Notes: generated by a model from the sequence alone, not told the origin. A stretch of DNA of 64,000 nucleotides from Anderseniella sp963700885 (GCA_963700885.1 CAVOZJ010000020.1:1-64000); one strand, 5' to 3'. Positions 43,483 to 52,474 are shown, counted from the first letter of the stretch. Made by a program: numbers and translations.

Positions 43483-44494
43483 GCGAGCATGGCATTCATC
43501 CGGTGCTTATCTGCTCAACCGTCTTCCGGGCCGCGGCGGACTGGAAGTGACGGCAGATTATCTGCGCGCCTATTTTGCCCGGCCCGAACTGGCCCCGGTT
43601 GCAGAAAGCTGCGAGGCCGAACGCGTGGTCCATGCCCGGCTGGTCGACGATCCCTATCTGCAGTTTTCGCATCAGCAATTGTCGGAATTTGAAGACACCG
43701 ATGCAGGTGAGAACTACAAGGTGTTCCTGGCTTTCCGCGATTTGCTGGTGGCATCAAAGACCCTTGAAAAAGCCTACCTGGCCATTGTGAGGGGTGAAGC
43801 CGGTAATGTGCCTCCGTTGTTTGTGGAGCAAATCGTGCACGCCATTCTTGCCAGCATACTGCATGGTCAGACCGACCCCTTGCGTTGGCGGGCCGCGGAA
43901 GTGTTCTTCAGGTCGCAAAATGTCTCCTCCGATGCAGGCCATTTGATGCTGGCTGATGAAGAAGTAGTTGAAATGTTTGCCGAAACCGGGGGTATGGGTG
44001 GTCTCGGTCAACTGGTCATGGAAGCAGCGACACCCCTAAAGCAGATCGAGCTGGACGTTCTGGACGATGACAACAAGGATATGTACTGGGCGCGCGCCGA
44101 GCGGTTCGATACGGTTGTTGATTTCCGCTTTACCCAGCCCGCCAATGATGCATTTGCCCGGGTGATTGAGCATTGGATCAACCATTTTACCGGCGTCAGT
44201 GTGCGGGTTCAGCCGGTGCAGCGCATTGATGATGAAAAATGGACCTGGCACATCGGCCTGGATGCGCAGGCCAGCCGGTTGATGAACAAACTGTACGAGG
44301 GTGCACAGTTGTCCCTTGAAGAAGAGATGGCCATCATAGGACTGTTCCGGATGGACATTCTGGATCAGCAGTCGGTTATCGAGCGCGCCCGTGGCAAACC
44401 GGTCTGGCTTGGCCTGGCGAAATCGCCTGCTGGCAAGCTGAAAATGAAGCCGCAGAATTTGCTTATCAACATGCCATTGCAGCGCGGCAGCTGA
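43475..44494 (+). CDS. DUF6352-like protein
   Basis: 339 residues from the ATG at 43475, which overlaps the DUF6505 stop by eight bases. It is largely helical and acidic with no signal peptide. Recognisable blocks are WHSSGAYLLNRLPGRGGLEV, DYLRAYFARPELAPV and ALIEHWINHF-type sequence near 44160 (FARVIEHWINHFTG). I associate it with DUF6352 of fdh clusters. Function unknown. It is a cytoplasmic protein and a candidate assembly factor for FdhAB with the proteins encoded around it. Confidence 0.6.
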   Translation: MSERAWHSSGAYLLNRLPGRGGLEVTADYLRAYFARPELAPVAESCEAERVVHARLVDDPYLQFSHQQLSEFEDTDAGENYKVFLAFRDLLVASKTLEKAYLAIVRGEAGNVPPLFVEQIVHAILASILHGQTDPLRWRAAEVFFRSQNVSSDAGHLMLADEEVVEMFAETGGMGGLGQLVMEAATPLKQIELDVLDDDNKDMYWARAERFDTVVDFRFTQPANDAFARVIEHWINHFTGVSVRVQPVQRIDDEKWTWHIGLDAQASRLMNKLYEGAQLSLEEEMAIIGLFRMDILDQQSVIERARGKPVWLGLAKSPAGKLKMKPQNLLINMPLQRGS

Positions 44495-44593
44495 CACAAT
44501 AGACTTCGGACCCTTCCTGCAAATATCGGAAGTCGGTATCGCGAATGGAACTGTATACCAGGAACTGGGACAAGTACGAGGAGGAGTTGGGCA

Positions 44594-44920
44594 ATGGATA
44601 GCCGTCATTTTCTGGACGGGAACGGGGCCAGGTTCCTGGCGGGCCTGATCGGTGTTCTGGCTCTGTCTGGTCTCGCTCTGACGTGGCACAAGCAAACCAA
44701 TACCGATGCCGCTGGCCGCCCGGCCGCCGTATCCAGCGTCAGTGGTATCGGCGCCGGAAGCGCGCCAGCCATCAACCCGAAGTTTGACGAGTGCCGCACC
44801 AAGCGCAGTGGAGATATCGCCAACATGCTGAAGGAAGGCGTGATTGATCAGGCCAGGCACGATGACTTCCTGGCCAACGCCTTGCAGACCTGTGCCGGCA
44901 TGTACCCGCCGGAAAGCTAG
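44594..44920 (+). CDS. Membrane-anchored small protein with two Cys
   Basis: 108 residues with a single N-terminal membrane segment (FLAGLIGVLALSGLALTWH). A Ser/Gly-rich linker leads to a periplasmic domain of about 45 residues with two Cys (FDECRTKRSGDIANMLKEGV and LQTCAGMYPPES), spaced for a disulfide. It could assist disulfide or heme handling in the periplasm; this is a guess. An 18-codon frame at 44545-44601 overlaps its start and may be a leader. It belongs with the fdh genes by position. Confidence 0.65.
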   Translation: MDSRHFLDGNGARFLAGLIGVLALSGLALTWHKQTNTDAAGRPAAVSSVSGIGAGSAPAINPKFDECRTKRSGDIANMLKEGVIDQARHDDFLANALQTCAGMYPPES

Positions 44921-45079
44921 GGTTGCAGCCCGAGCCAGCATCGTTTGCACCATAGTTGACACGATTAACGGATACGTCGGCGCGAGTATGCGCTGAACAC
45001 GTTGCCGCGCACCCCGTGCATCGTCCCCTGCCGATATTGATGAAGTCTGCTACGCCTGAACGGCAACAAAACAGCCCGC

Positions 45080-45124
45080 TTGACAGCTCCACAATATTTC
45101 GATATTTCTAGAATTATAGAAATA
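45080..45124 (+). promoter_or_regulatory. ArsR promoter with overlapping operator
   Basis: TTGACA at 45080-45085 and TATTTC at 45103-45108 are separated by 17 bp, a near-ideal sigma-70 layout. The -10 element overlaps the inverted repeat TATTTCTA-N6-TAGAAATA (45103-45124), the AT-rich dyad form of ArsR/SmtB operators. Repression would block the promoter directly. Confidence 0.7.
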
Positions 45125-45136
45125 AAGGAAGTTGTC

Positions 45137-45436
45137 ATGGATGTAGTTGCAGCAGCACAGGGGTTTGCGGCCATGGGCTCGGAATCCCGCCTGGAAGTTT
45201 TGCAGGCCCTGGTCAGGGCGGGCGACAAGGGTTTGCCGGTTGGCGATATCCAGCAGCGTACAGGTATTCCGGGATCTACCCTTGCCCATCATCTGAAGTT
45301 TTTGAGTTCGGCCGATCTGATCCTGCAGGACCGGCAGGGCAGAACCATCATCAATCAGGCAAATTACCAGCACTTGCATGCACTGGCCGCATTCATCCTT
45401 GAAAAGTGTTGTTCTGATCAGGAGAAAGAAGCATGA
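45137..45436 (+). CDS. ArsR-type transcriptional repressor
   Basis: 99 residues from the ATG at 45137. The winged helix is clear: FAAMGSESRLEVLQALVRAG, DIQQRTGIPGSTLAHHLKFL (recognition helix) and LILQDRQGRTIINQANY (wing). A C-terminal ILEKCC has a Cys pair that might bind a metal or metalloid or act as a thiol switch. The promoter just upstream overlaps a dyad that is its probable operator. The stop overlaps the permease start by four bases, so the regulator controls that permease. Confidence 0.85.
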   Translation: MDVVAAAQGFAAMGSESRLEVLQALVRAGDKGLPVGDIQQRTGIPGSTLAHHLKFLSSADLILQDRQGRTIINQANYQHLHALAAFILEKCCSDQEKEA

Positions 45437-46467
45437 GCGACGTATCCCGGCAATACCTGTCCGTCACGGATGAAATCAGGTCCCGTCTGGCGACGCCGTG
45501 GACGATAACCCTGCTGGCGCCGGTCGCCGTTGCTGTTCTTGATTATCCCAACCTCCTGCCGGTCATCAGTTTTGCCACCAGGGCGTTTTTGGGAACTTTG
45601 CCCTATATCGCCTTTGCGGTGGTCTTGATCGCCGGGCTGAAAGCAGCTGGTGCAGAAGCCGTTATTGCCAATGCCTTCAAGGGCCGTGACAATCGCATGA
45701 TTATCCTTGCTGCCGTGTTTGGCGGGCTGGCACCATTCTGCTCTTGCGAGGTTATTCCGTTCATCGCCGGACTTCTAGCGTTGGGCGCACCCTTGTCTGC
45801 GGTCATGGCATTTTGGCTTTCATCGCCTTTGATCGATCCTCCCACCCTGTTGATAACTGCCGCCGCACTCGGTTGGCCGTTTGCCATCGGCAAGGCTGCG
45901 TCTGCGATCGGGTTGGGGTTGTTCGGCGGGTTTGCCATCAAGCTGGTGTTGAAGGCCGGCTGGTTCGGGCAACCGCTGCGCGAACAGATAACGTCAGGTT
46001 GCGGTTGTGGCCCGAATCCGTTCGATGGAAAACCTGTGTGGGTGTTCTGGAACGAACCCCGGCGGCGCCAGGTTTTCAGGACCGAGTTTGGCAACAACGC
46101 GCTGTTCCTCGTCAAATGGCTCGCGCTGGCCTATGTCCTGGAAGCGCTGTTGATTACCTATATCCCTGCGTCCGTGATTGCCGGATTGGTGGGTGGTGAA
46201 GGTATCGTGCCAATTGCCATTGCTGCGGTGGTCGGCATGCCCGCTTATCTGAATTCCTACATAGCCCCGCCACTTCTGTCGGGACTGATGGAACAGGGTA
46301 TGAGCAGCGGTGCTGCAATGTCCTTTATGGTGGCAGGCGCCGTCAGTTCCGTGCCGGCTATGGCCGCGGTCTGGTCGCTGGTCAGGAAACAGGTGTTTGC
46401 CGCTTATCTCGGCCTGGGTGTCAGTGGCGCTATTGTTTCAGGCGTGATTTTTCAACTGTTTGCCTGA
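45433..46467 (+). CDS. ArsP-type permease (PF03773)
   Basis: 344 residues and about eight membrane segments. The family motif is complete: GGLAPFCSCEVIPFIAGLLA, with the conserved CSC, and AFWLSSPLIDPPTLLITAAA. A second Cys cluster, TSGCGCGPN, sits in a cytoplasmic loop. A late MPAYLNSYIAPPLLSGLM matches the second half repeat. Members export organoarsenicals or other thiophilic compounds, but many have unknown substrates. Here it is coupled to an ArsR repressor next to the formate dehydrogenase locus; the link to formate metabolism is unknown. Confidence 0.85.
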   Translation: MSDVSRQYLSVTDEIRSRLATPWTITLLAPVAVAVLDYPNLLPVISFATRAFLGTLPYIAFAVVLIAGLKAAGAEAVIANAFKGRDNRMIILAAVFGGLAPFCSCEVIPFIAGLLALGAPLSAVMAFWLSSPLIDPPTLLITAAALGWPFAIGKAASAIGLGLFGGFAIKLVLKAGWFGQPLREQITSGCGCGPNPFDGKPVWVFWNEPRRRQVFRTEFGNNALFLVKWLALAYVLEALLITYIPASVIAGLVGGEGIVPIAIAAVVGMPAYLNSYIAPPLLSGLMEQGMSSGAAMSFMVAGAVSSVPAMAAVWSLVRKQVFAAYLGLGVSGAIVSGVIFQLFA

Positions 46468-46519
46468 AGAGCCTTTTGTTCATGCAGCCCAGCGGGTGCG
46501 CGCGGTCATTTTTGTTGGT

Positions 46520-46567
46520 CAAACAGCTTTCTTCGCTTCGCTCGTGCCGTTCTCTGACCCTGAACAA
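46520..46567. repeat. Diverged copy of the type A repeat
   Basis: CAAACAGCTT, then TCTTCGCTTCGCTCGTG and GCCGTTCTCTGACCCTGAACAA, align with the second type A unit at 21938-21986 over about 48 bases, with roughly ten mismatches and one indel. As at the first site, it lies between convergent genes (permease and Fe-S protein). This supports a dispersed intergenic element with a possible terminator role. Confidence 0.6.
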
Positions 46568-46632
46568 ACCCAGTGACAAACTCGCTTCCGATGGACGCAG
46601 CACTGGATAAACCAGTTCGATCACAAAAAAAT

Positions 46633-48693
46633 TCAATCGTCATCCATCAGAAAGTCGTCTGCGCTGAGCGGCTCGCCCGCGTTGGTTTTTCGCTCTGCCT
46701 CGATATAGTCTTCGGTTCTGCGGATGCGCGGGCGTTCGCCTCCCGCAAACGGGTCGTTGTTTGAGTTGGCCTGATGCTCAATACGGCAATTGTCGCACAT
46801 CTGGATCAGTTTGGCCGCATCCGAATCTGCGAACATGGCGTGCTTGCCGGCGAGCTGGCGGGTGATTTTCTCAATGGTACTTTTTGTACCGAATTCCTTG
46901 CCGCAGGAGATGCAGGCGAACGGGTCTTCCTCGTTCAGTATGGTTGGAGACAGTGCCGATGCTGCAAAGTTGTAACGCGGTTCAAGCGTTATGGCGCCTT
47001 CGGGGCATGTCGTCCGGCAAAGGCCACATTGAACGCAGGCGGCTTCGGTAAAGCTCAGCTGCGGCTTGTCCGGATTGTCAGCTATTGCATTGACCGGGCA
47101 GGCGCCAACACACGCCTGGCACAATGTACAGGTTTCAGTGTTGACGATAATTTGCCCGTATGGCGCCTTGTCCGGCAGAGCAATCACGTCCTGTGGCGCA
47201 GGGGCGTTCTGGTTCAGCAGGCCCAGCATTGTGCGCGCCACATCGCGTTTTGAGCCTACACCGGATATGGCATGTGCTTTAAAGGCAGTTCCGGGTTTGT
47301 CTGTCCACACGACTGTTTCAAGATTGTCAGGATCCGCTACGCTGATCAGATTGATTGAGCACCCGTATCCCAGACCCTCGGCCATCGCCCTGGTTAGTTC
47401 GATTTGTGAATCGCTGCCTGACAGTTCTTCACTCCTGGCCGGGTTCGCGATCAGGTGAATGCGCGCCACGCCGGCCGCCATCATGGCAAGCATGGCGTCG
47501 TGGCCGATCTGGGTAATTTCATTGACACCCAATGGCAGAACATTTTCCGGCAGACCTCTGCCAAAGCGTGCACTCATGCCTATCAGTTCCAGTCCAAAAC
47601 GGTTGTCATGCACCAGAATTTCCGGGTTTTTGCCGCCGGCATTCAGATAGATCGAAACCAGCTCGGAAATGCGCGCGACCAGGTCGCTGCGTTTCGGCAT
47701 GGCGTAAGACGCCGCACCTGTTGGGCACACGGCTGCGCAGGAACCGCACCCGCCGCAGATTACCGGATCAATTTCAACCCTGTCGCCTGTCGATGTGATG
47801 GCGCCGGCCGGGCATACGTCCAGACATTTTGTGCAGCCGGTCTTCATGCTGCGCGAATGGGCGCAAATGCTGGCATCATATTGCACATACAGCGGTTTCT
47901 CGAACTCACCAGCCATATCCGCCAGCTCGAACATGGCCTCCATGACACTAGCAGGATCACCCGCATCGACTTTCTTGTAACCGTCCCTGAGATGGCCGCC
48001 GGTAAACAGCGAAGCCTCGCCGGACAGGTCCAGGATCAGTGCACAGGTCGACGATGCCCCATCGCGGGGCATGACAAAATCAGCAGACTGTTTTGCCGAC
48101 GGCATCAGCGGTGCATAACCGTCCACCACAATTTCAAAGGCACCGAGATGACCGGTGGCCTTGCTGATCTTGCCCTTGAACAGGGCGACATCTGCGCTTG
48201 GCGGTGGAATGACGTCATCTGGGTCACTGAGCAGAACGGTTGTCGGGATGCGGGTATTCAACTTGCGGGCAACCTCAAGCGCCTGTTGTCCGGCACCGTA
48301 AACCAGGCATTGTCCGCTGGACGTAACGCTGATCGAACCGGCTGGTTCACTGACATGCGTCGCATCTGCCAGCAGCGCTGCAATTTTTGCAGAATTGTCC
48401 GCCTTGTCGGTGCTCCATCCGCCGCGTTCGCGAATATTGGCAAACCTGAGTTCGCCCTCATAAGCCTGCTCCTGGGCGAGTTCTGAAAACAGCGGCGCCT
48501 CCTGCGTGCAGGCTACCAGCACCTTGGCATGGCCTGAAACTGCTTCGGCAAACTTGCCCACCTCGGCACGGCACAGATTGTTGAAAATATCAGGTTCTTC
48601 GCTTCCCCCGGCGGCCTTGCAGATCTTTTTGCCGGCAAGCGTCATGGTGCGCTCGCAATTGCAGATCAGGGTTTCATAACCGTTCAGTTTCAT
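46633..48693 (-). CDS. Multi-cluster [4Fe-4S] protein of the formate dehydrogenase locus
   Basis: 686 residues with at least four ferredoxin-type motifs: GCTKCLDVCPAGAI, CGGCGSCAAVCPTGA, CTLCQACVGACPVNA and CVQCGLCRTTCPEGA. Two C-terminal CxxC pairs (CISCGKEFG and MCDNCR) and an N-terminal CNC follow the same trend. It has no signal peptide, so it is cytoplasmic. Such proteins with DUF3305/3306 neighbours recur at fdh loci; the role may be electron donation to, or Fe-S loading of, the enzyme during assembly. It is divergent from the DUF3305 gene across about 120 bases that must hold both promoters. Confidence 0.85.
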   Translation of the reverse strand: MKLNGYETLICNCERTMTLAGKKICKAAGGSEEPDIFNNLCRAEVGKFAEAVSGHAKVLVACTQEAPLFSELAQEQAYEGELRFANIRERGGWSTDKADNSAKIAALLADATHVSEPAGSISVTSSGQCLVYGAGQQALEVARKLNTRIPTTVLLSDPDDVIPPPSADVALFKGKISKATGHLGAFEIVVDGYAPLMPSAKQSADFVMPRDGASSTCALILDLSGEASLFTGGHLRDGYKKVDAGDPASVMEAMFELADMAGEFEKPLYVQYDASICAHSRSMKTGCTKCLDVCPAGAITSTGDRVEIDPVICGGCGSCAAVCPTGAASYAMPKRSDLVARISELVSIYLNAGGKNPEILVHDNRFGLELIGMSARFGRGLPENVLPLGVNEITQIGHDAMLAMMAAGVARIHLIANPARSEELSGSDSQIELTRAMAEGLGYGCSINLISVADPDNLETVVWTDKPGTAFKAHAISGVGSKRDVARTMLGLLNQNAPAPQDVIALPDKAPYGQIIVNTETCTLCQACVGACPVNAIADNPDKPQLSFTEAACVQCGLCRTTCPEGAITLEPRYNFAASALSPTILNEEDPFACISCGKEFGTKSTIEKITRQLAGKHAMFADSDAAKLIQMCDNCRIEHQANSNNDPFAGGERPRIRRTEDYIEAERKTNAGEPLSADDFLMDDD

Positions 48694-48811
48694 GGACTTG
48701 CCTTAGTTTGAGCAGAGTAAACATAATACCACGCGACACCTGCCCGCTTCGCAATGTGGCATGACTTGATGTAGCCTATCTGTGTTGTGCTATGCAGTAT
48801 AATAATCCGCC

Positions 48812-49393
48812 GTGTGGGAGAAGGCATTGTCTGACGGTAGCAGTATACATCTTTCGCTTGTGTTTGAACGCGCCGCCTCTTCTCATCCGTGGCTGGACTG
48901 GCAATGGACAATATGCGGCATGATGCCGGTCGCCGAAATGGACATCAACCGTGCGCCACGTTTACTGGACAGCAGCGATACGATAACACGCTGGCTGGGT
49001 GAACCGTCACGTCTTGACTTGCACAGTACTGACCTGGATGCCTATGTTTACAATCTTACGTCACCACAGCCTTCGGTGTTCTCGGTGGCGCATGAGTTGG
49101 AAGAACCGGTAGCCAATGGCCTTATATGGAAGACCCATCTTGTTACCATGAGTTCCTATCAGGCTGAGGAGTACATGTCCGGCGACGATGCACTGATCGG
49201 CAAGCTGGTCATGCCGGAAGATGTGCGCGAATGGCTGGAAGCGTTTGTGGCGCTGCACTACAAGGACTCGACTTTCAGAAAGCGTCGCCGGGACAGGCTC
49301 GATACGGAGGAGTACAAGTTCGGGCAGGAGACCCTGAAAGAACTTCGCCGTCGCATGCTGGCGTCCGGCAAACCTGAAGGAGAACTGCATTGA
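48812..49393 (+). CDS. DUF3305 family protein
   Basis: 193 residues starting with GTG at 48812. The N-terminal part, LVFERAASSHPWLDWQWTICGMMP, is the typical W-rich DUF3305 opening. Further blocks are LDLHSTDLDAYVYNLTSPQP and VTMSSYQAEEYMSGDDALIG. No signal peptide. The family is found next to formate dehydrogenase genes, with function unknown. The stop and the next TTG start overlap (TTGA). Confidence 0.8.
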   Translation: MWEKALSDGSSIHLSLVFERAASSHPWLDWQWTICGMMPVAEMDINRAPRLLDSSDTITRWLGEPSRLDLHSTDLDAYVYNLTSPQPSVFSVAHELEEPVANGLIWKTHLVTMSSYQAEEYMSGDDALIGKLVMPEDVREWLEAFVALHYKDSTFRKRRRDRLDTEEYKFGQETLKELRRRMLASGKPEGELH

Positions 49394-50067
49394 ATTCGCC
49401 TGAAGACGGTTTCCTGTCACGCTGGGCAAGGCGGAAAGCCGAGGTTCGCGAAACTGAGAAGCGCGAAGCAGCCCTGACGCCGCAGCCGGGCGAGGGAGAT
49501 CACGCGCTGAGCGCAGATGGCCAACCACCGGTTGTCTCTGCAGACGCCCGTGACGAACCACCGGACGACGAAACGCGGCAACGTTGGATTGAAGAGCTGG
49601 AAGCAATTGATATCGAGACTCTGACCTACAACCACGACTTCACCATTTTCATGAAGTCGTGGGTACCGGGCCCGCTTCGCCAGCGTGCCTTGCGCAAGCT
49701 GTGGACAACCAATCCGGCACTGGCCGTGCTGGATGGTCTAAATGACTATGATCTGGATTATACCGATGCGGCCATGCAGGCAGGAAAGGTTGTGTCGAGT
49801 TTTGTGCCGGGCAGGGGGTATGCTACTGTGGAGGAAGTTGCGGAAAAACTTGCCCTCGCGGCCGGTGATGACGACGATGAACAAGGTGCCGGAGAAGGCG
49901 ATCTGGCGGCGTTTGAAGGTAAAGATGTTGTCTCGCAGCACAATATCGAGCAGCGGGAAGGCGCTGAGGGAAATAAGGCAGATAGTGTGGATGAAGCTGC
50001 CCCCAAGCGACAGATTGACGAAACGGCCATTGCAGTGCCGCAAAACGACGTTAAACTGAATACATGA
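49390..50067 (+). CDS. DUF3306 family protein
   Basis: 225 residues from TTG at 49390. The start, FLSRWARRKAEVRE, and the helical core, DIETLTYNHDFTIFMKSWVP then GPLRQRALRKLWTTNP, fit the DUF3306 pattern. The rest is acidic and low in complexity. It pairs with DUF3305, the two reading as a coupled unit. Role unknown; probably formate dehydrogenase maturation. This is the last fdh-type gene; the following 185 bases hold no plus-strand gene. Confidence 0.8.
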   Translation: MNSPEDGFLSRWARRKAEVRETEKREAALTPQPGEGDHALSADGQPPVVSADARDEPPDDETRQRWIEELEAIDIETLTYNHDFTIFMKSWVPGPLRQRALRKLWTTNPALAVLDGLNDYDLDYTDAAMQAGKVVSSFVPGRGYATVEEVAEKLALAAGDDDDEQGAGEGDLAAFEGKDVVSQHNIEQREGAEGNKADSVDEAAPKRQIDETAIAVPQNDVKLNT

Positions 50068-50252
50068 CGGCCAATCAGCACAGTGGGGTTTGAGTTGGTC
50101 AGATAGCCTGGTCAACGGCACCGGCATGACAGGGACCGATTTCCAGACGTATCTCGCTTGCAGGTGACATATCGGCAAGCGGCTTGGAGCAGACCACGCA
50201 TGCGAGGTTTCCGCTTTGCGCTGGCGCTGCCGGAACCGAGGGGTAAAGAGGC

Positions 50253-51353
50253 ATGAAAACACTATTGATATTATTGGCAATTTTGCTGATCGCTGCGGGC
50301 GTGGCTGTTGGTCTGATGAATATTTTTTCACCTGGGACCGTAATCGTCGGGCTCAACCTGGATGTTGCGGCTACATTGTTTACCGGCGGTTGCGTGTTGC
50401 TGGGGCTTGGTGTTGTTGCGGGCAACCTGTCTGCGATGATCGTACGCAGCACGGAAGACGGTTATGCTGATGGTTATGTGCCGGCAGCCTCACCAAAATC
50501 TGATTTGCCGGACTTTATGGCGCCTGCACCGGTTGCCGGTGCTGCGACGGCCGCCGCAGCAGGTTCTGCCGCTTTCGGCGATGCCCCCGGTGACAGGGCA
50601 GATACGGCAGAAGATGTTGCAGACCATGTTGAAACGGGCTCCGAAGCGGTAGTGGAGGACGCTGCGGATTCAATCTTCAGAACCACAGTCGAAACTGCAT
50701 CCGAAGCAGTCGAAAGTGTGGAAGACACGACGCAGCAGGCTGCAGACAAGGCGCGCGATGATCTTTCATCCTTCTTTGCCAGGGCCCCGGACGATGATCC
50801 GGATACTGATGCAGACACGCCGCCCGCGTTCACTGCAACTTCCGGCAGGTCAGCTTCTGCAAAAGTTACCGATCAACAAGACGCAAAGCCGGCATCAAAA
50901 GAGGTTGAGGATGATGCGAGTACGGAAAACATAAGCGTTTTCACCCGCAGTCCGGGTAAAGCTGCAACCGGTACTGCAGACGCCGGAGCGGATGAAACTG
51001 CTGCGCAAACTGGCAAAACGGACTCCGTCGAAAAAGACACTCCTGCTACAGGTAGACCGGAAACAAAGGCGTTCGCTGCAGAAACTCCTGCAGTCGGAAC
51101 ACCGGGTTCGCAGGGAAAATCTGAAGACACCGGGTCGGTCGCTGGTGATGCAGAATCTGTAGTCGAGGACTCTCCGGAGGCGTTGCCCCAGGAAGAAGAA
51201 CTGTTCGTGGTCGAAGAACGCGTTATTCGCAAGCGTCCGGCGCGCCTTCTGTCAGACGGCACGGTTGAAGCGGAGACCGACGAAGGTTGGATGCGGTTTG
51301 AAAATGTGGAACATGTCGAGGAATATCTCGATGCCATGAAGGCCACCGCCTGA
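50253..51353 (+). CDS. Membrane-anchored acidic low-complexity protein
   Basis: 366 residues. Two hydrophobic segments lie near the N-terminus (TLLILLAILLIAAGVAVGL and the LFTGGCVLLGLGVVAG stretch). A disordered Ala/Asp/Glu/Thr-rich region of about 220 residues follows. The C-terminal 45 residues are ordered and look conserved: EERVIRKRPARLLSDGTVEA with an EGWMRFENVEHVEEYLDAM tail. The sequence suggests a membrane-tethered partner whose C-terminal module binds something else. I do not recognise it by name. A perfect terminator hairpin (51384-51408) follows. Confidence 0.6.
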   Translation: MKTLLILLAILLIAAGVAVGLMNIFSPGTVIVGLNLDVAATLFTGGCVLLGLGVVAGNLSAMIVRSTEDGYADGYVPAASPKSDLPDFMAPAPVAGAATAAAAGSAAFGDAPGDRADTAEDVADHVETGSEAVVEDAADSIFRTTVETASEAVESVEDTTQQAADKARDDLSSFFARAPDDDPDTDADTPPAFTATSGRSASAKVTDQQDAKPASKEVEDDASTENISVFTRSPGKAATGTADAGADETAAQTGKTDSVEKDTPATGRPETKAFAAETPAVGTPGSQGKSEDTGSVAGDAESVVEDSPEALPQEEELFVVEERVIRKRPARLLSDGTVEAETDEGWMRFENVEHVEEYLDAMKATA

Positions 51354-51383
51354 CGTGGGCCCTGCAAGGTTCTTGACAATGTA

Positions 51384-51412
51384 AAGGGCTGCAAATGGTG
51401 CAGCCCTTGTTC
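51384..51412. terminator. Two-way terminator between convergent genes
   Basis: AAGGGCTGCA (51384-51393) pairs exactly with TGCAGCCCTT (51399-51408) around AATGG. It sits 30 bases after the plus-strand stop at 51353 and 45 before the minus-strand stop at 51454, well placed to terminate both. Confidence 0.75.
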
Positions 51413-51453
51413 GTGAAACGCCGCTAAAATGGGGCAACAGTTACCTTTTGGTG

Positions 51454-52464
51454 TTATCGGACATCCAGCACAGAGGTCTTGGCGGTGCGTACCACATCAA
51501 CCGCCGTCGAGCCTTTAAGGGCTCGCTGCAGGCGCGAACGTCCTTCATCGGTCACCACTATGATGCTGTGATCAGAGCCAAGTTCGGTTATTTTTTGCGC
51601 CGCTGGGCCTACGGCGGTCATGATGGTTTTGACCTTGATCCCCATTGCCTTCAGCAGTGCGCGAGCATTTTTTACGTTTTCTTCGGCTGCAGGAACGCCT
51701 GCTTCGCTGGACGCAGCAGAAAACAGGGTGATGGGTTCACCTGCGGTATGGGCCAGCACTGCGGCGCGGCGAACAGCCTGCATTGAACGTGATGTGCCGT
51801 CGGTGCAGATGAAAAACCCGGTCTTGTCCAGCGGTTCGCGCACGATCAGTACCGATGATGGTGCATGCACTGTAACCTGCTGTACGATGCCGGCATCAAA
51901 CAATGAATGAAATTCGCCACGCCAGCGTGACGGTTCGCCCATTATCATCAGATTGTATGGACCAAGTTCATACTGATCCAGAATGCCGGAAGCCGGATCC
52001 GGGGCCGTTTTCAGTTTGAGCACAACCGAGCGGCCCTCGTCTGAAATAAATTCTACCTTGTTGTCTCCCAACGGGTCTCCCCAGGCATCCTGGTGTCCGG
52101 TTCTGCGGGTCCAGTCTTCCGCCGGAATCCCTTCATTGCGCAAAATGTCGAGTGCCATGCGCAACCGGTTGATGCCAGGCAGTTCAAGACCTGCTTCCAG
52201 CATGTTCTGGCGTGCGACACGGACCTGCAGACCGCCTGACCACAGTCCCTGGTCAATGGGCCGGACATAAAGAACGATGATGTCGCAGTCATCGGTTTTG
52301 GCCAACCTGGCAGCCATCCGTACAGTACAGAATGACTCTTCGGTTTCATCTATGCAGGCCAGTACGCGGAACCGTTTGCGCCGCTGCGCATAGACGTTTG
52401 CCAGGGTTTTTTGTACCGCGCGTTCGGTACGTTCACTGAGCACCGTTTTCTTGAAAAGTGACAT
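51454..52464 (-). CDS. Universal stress protein family, extended
   Basis: 336 residues. The N-terminal USP-like domain has RFRVLACIDETEESFCTVRM and ADLAKTDDCDIIVLYVRP-type sequence. A middle segment contains YNLMIMGEPSRWRGEFHSL, and a C-terminal USP-like half ends SIIVVTDEGRSRL and VVRTAKTSVLDVR. This is a two-domain arrangement. It lies 10 bases after the DASS transporter gene on the same strand, so the pair are likely cotranscribed and may function together. Confidence 0.7.
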   Translation of the reverse strand: MSLFKKTVLSERTERAVQKTLANVYAQRRKRFRVLACIDETEESFCTVRMAARLAKTDDCDIIVLYVRPIDQGLWSGGLQVRVARQNMLEAGLELPGINRLRMALDILRNEGIPAEDWTRRTGHQDAWGDPLGDNKVEFISDEGRSVVLKLKTAPDPASGILDQYELGPYNLMIMGEPSRWRGEFHSLFDAGIVQQVTVHAPSSVLIVREPLDKTGFFICTDGTSRSMQAVRRAAVLAHTAGEPITLFSAASSEAGVPAAEENVKNARALLKAMGIKVKTIMTAVGPAAQKITELGSDHSIIVVTDEGRSRLQRALKGSTAVDVVRTAKTSVLDVR

Positions 52465-52474
52465 TGCAGTGGTC

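Noticed and set aside
47455..48486. 343-codon plus-strand frame opposite the Fe-S protein
   Set aside because: Shadow of a gene with four ferredoxin motifs; no independent family signal.
50099..50254. Minus-strand 51-codon frame with CVVC and PCH motifs
   Set aside because: Its ATG coincides with the start of the plus-strand gene at 50253 and it has no visible ribosome site or family match; the Cys could be chance.
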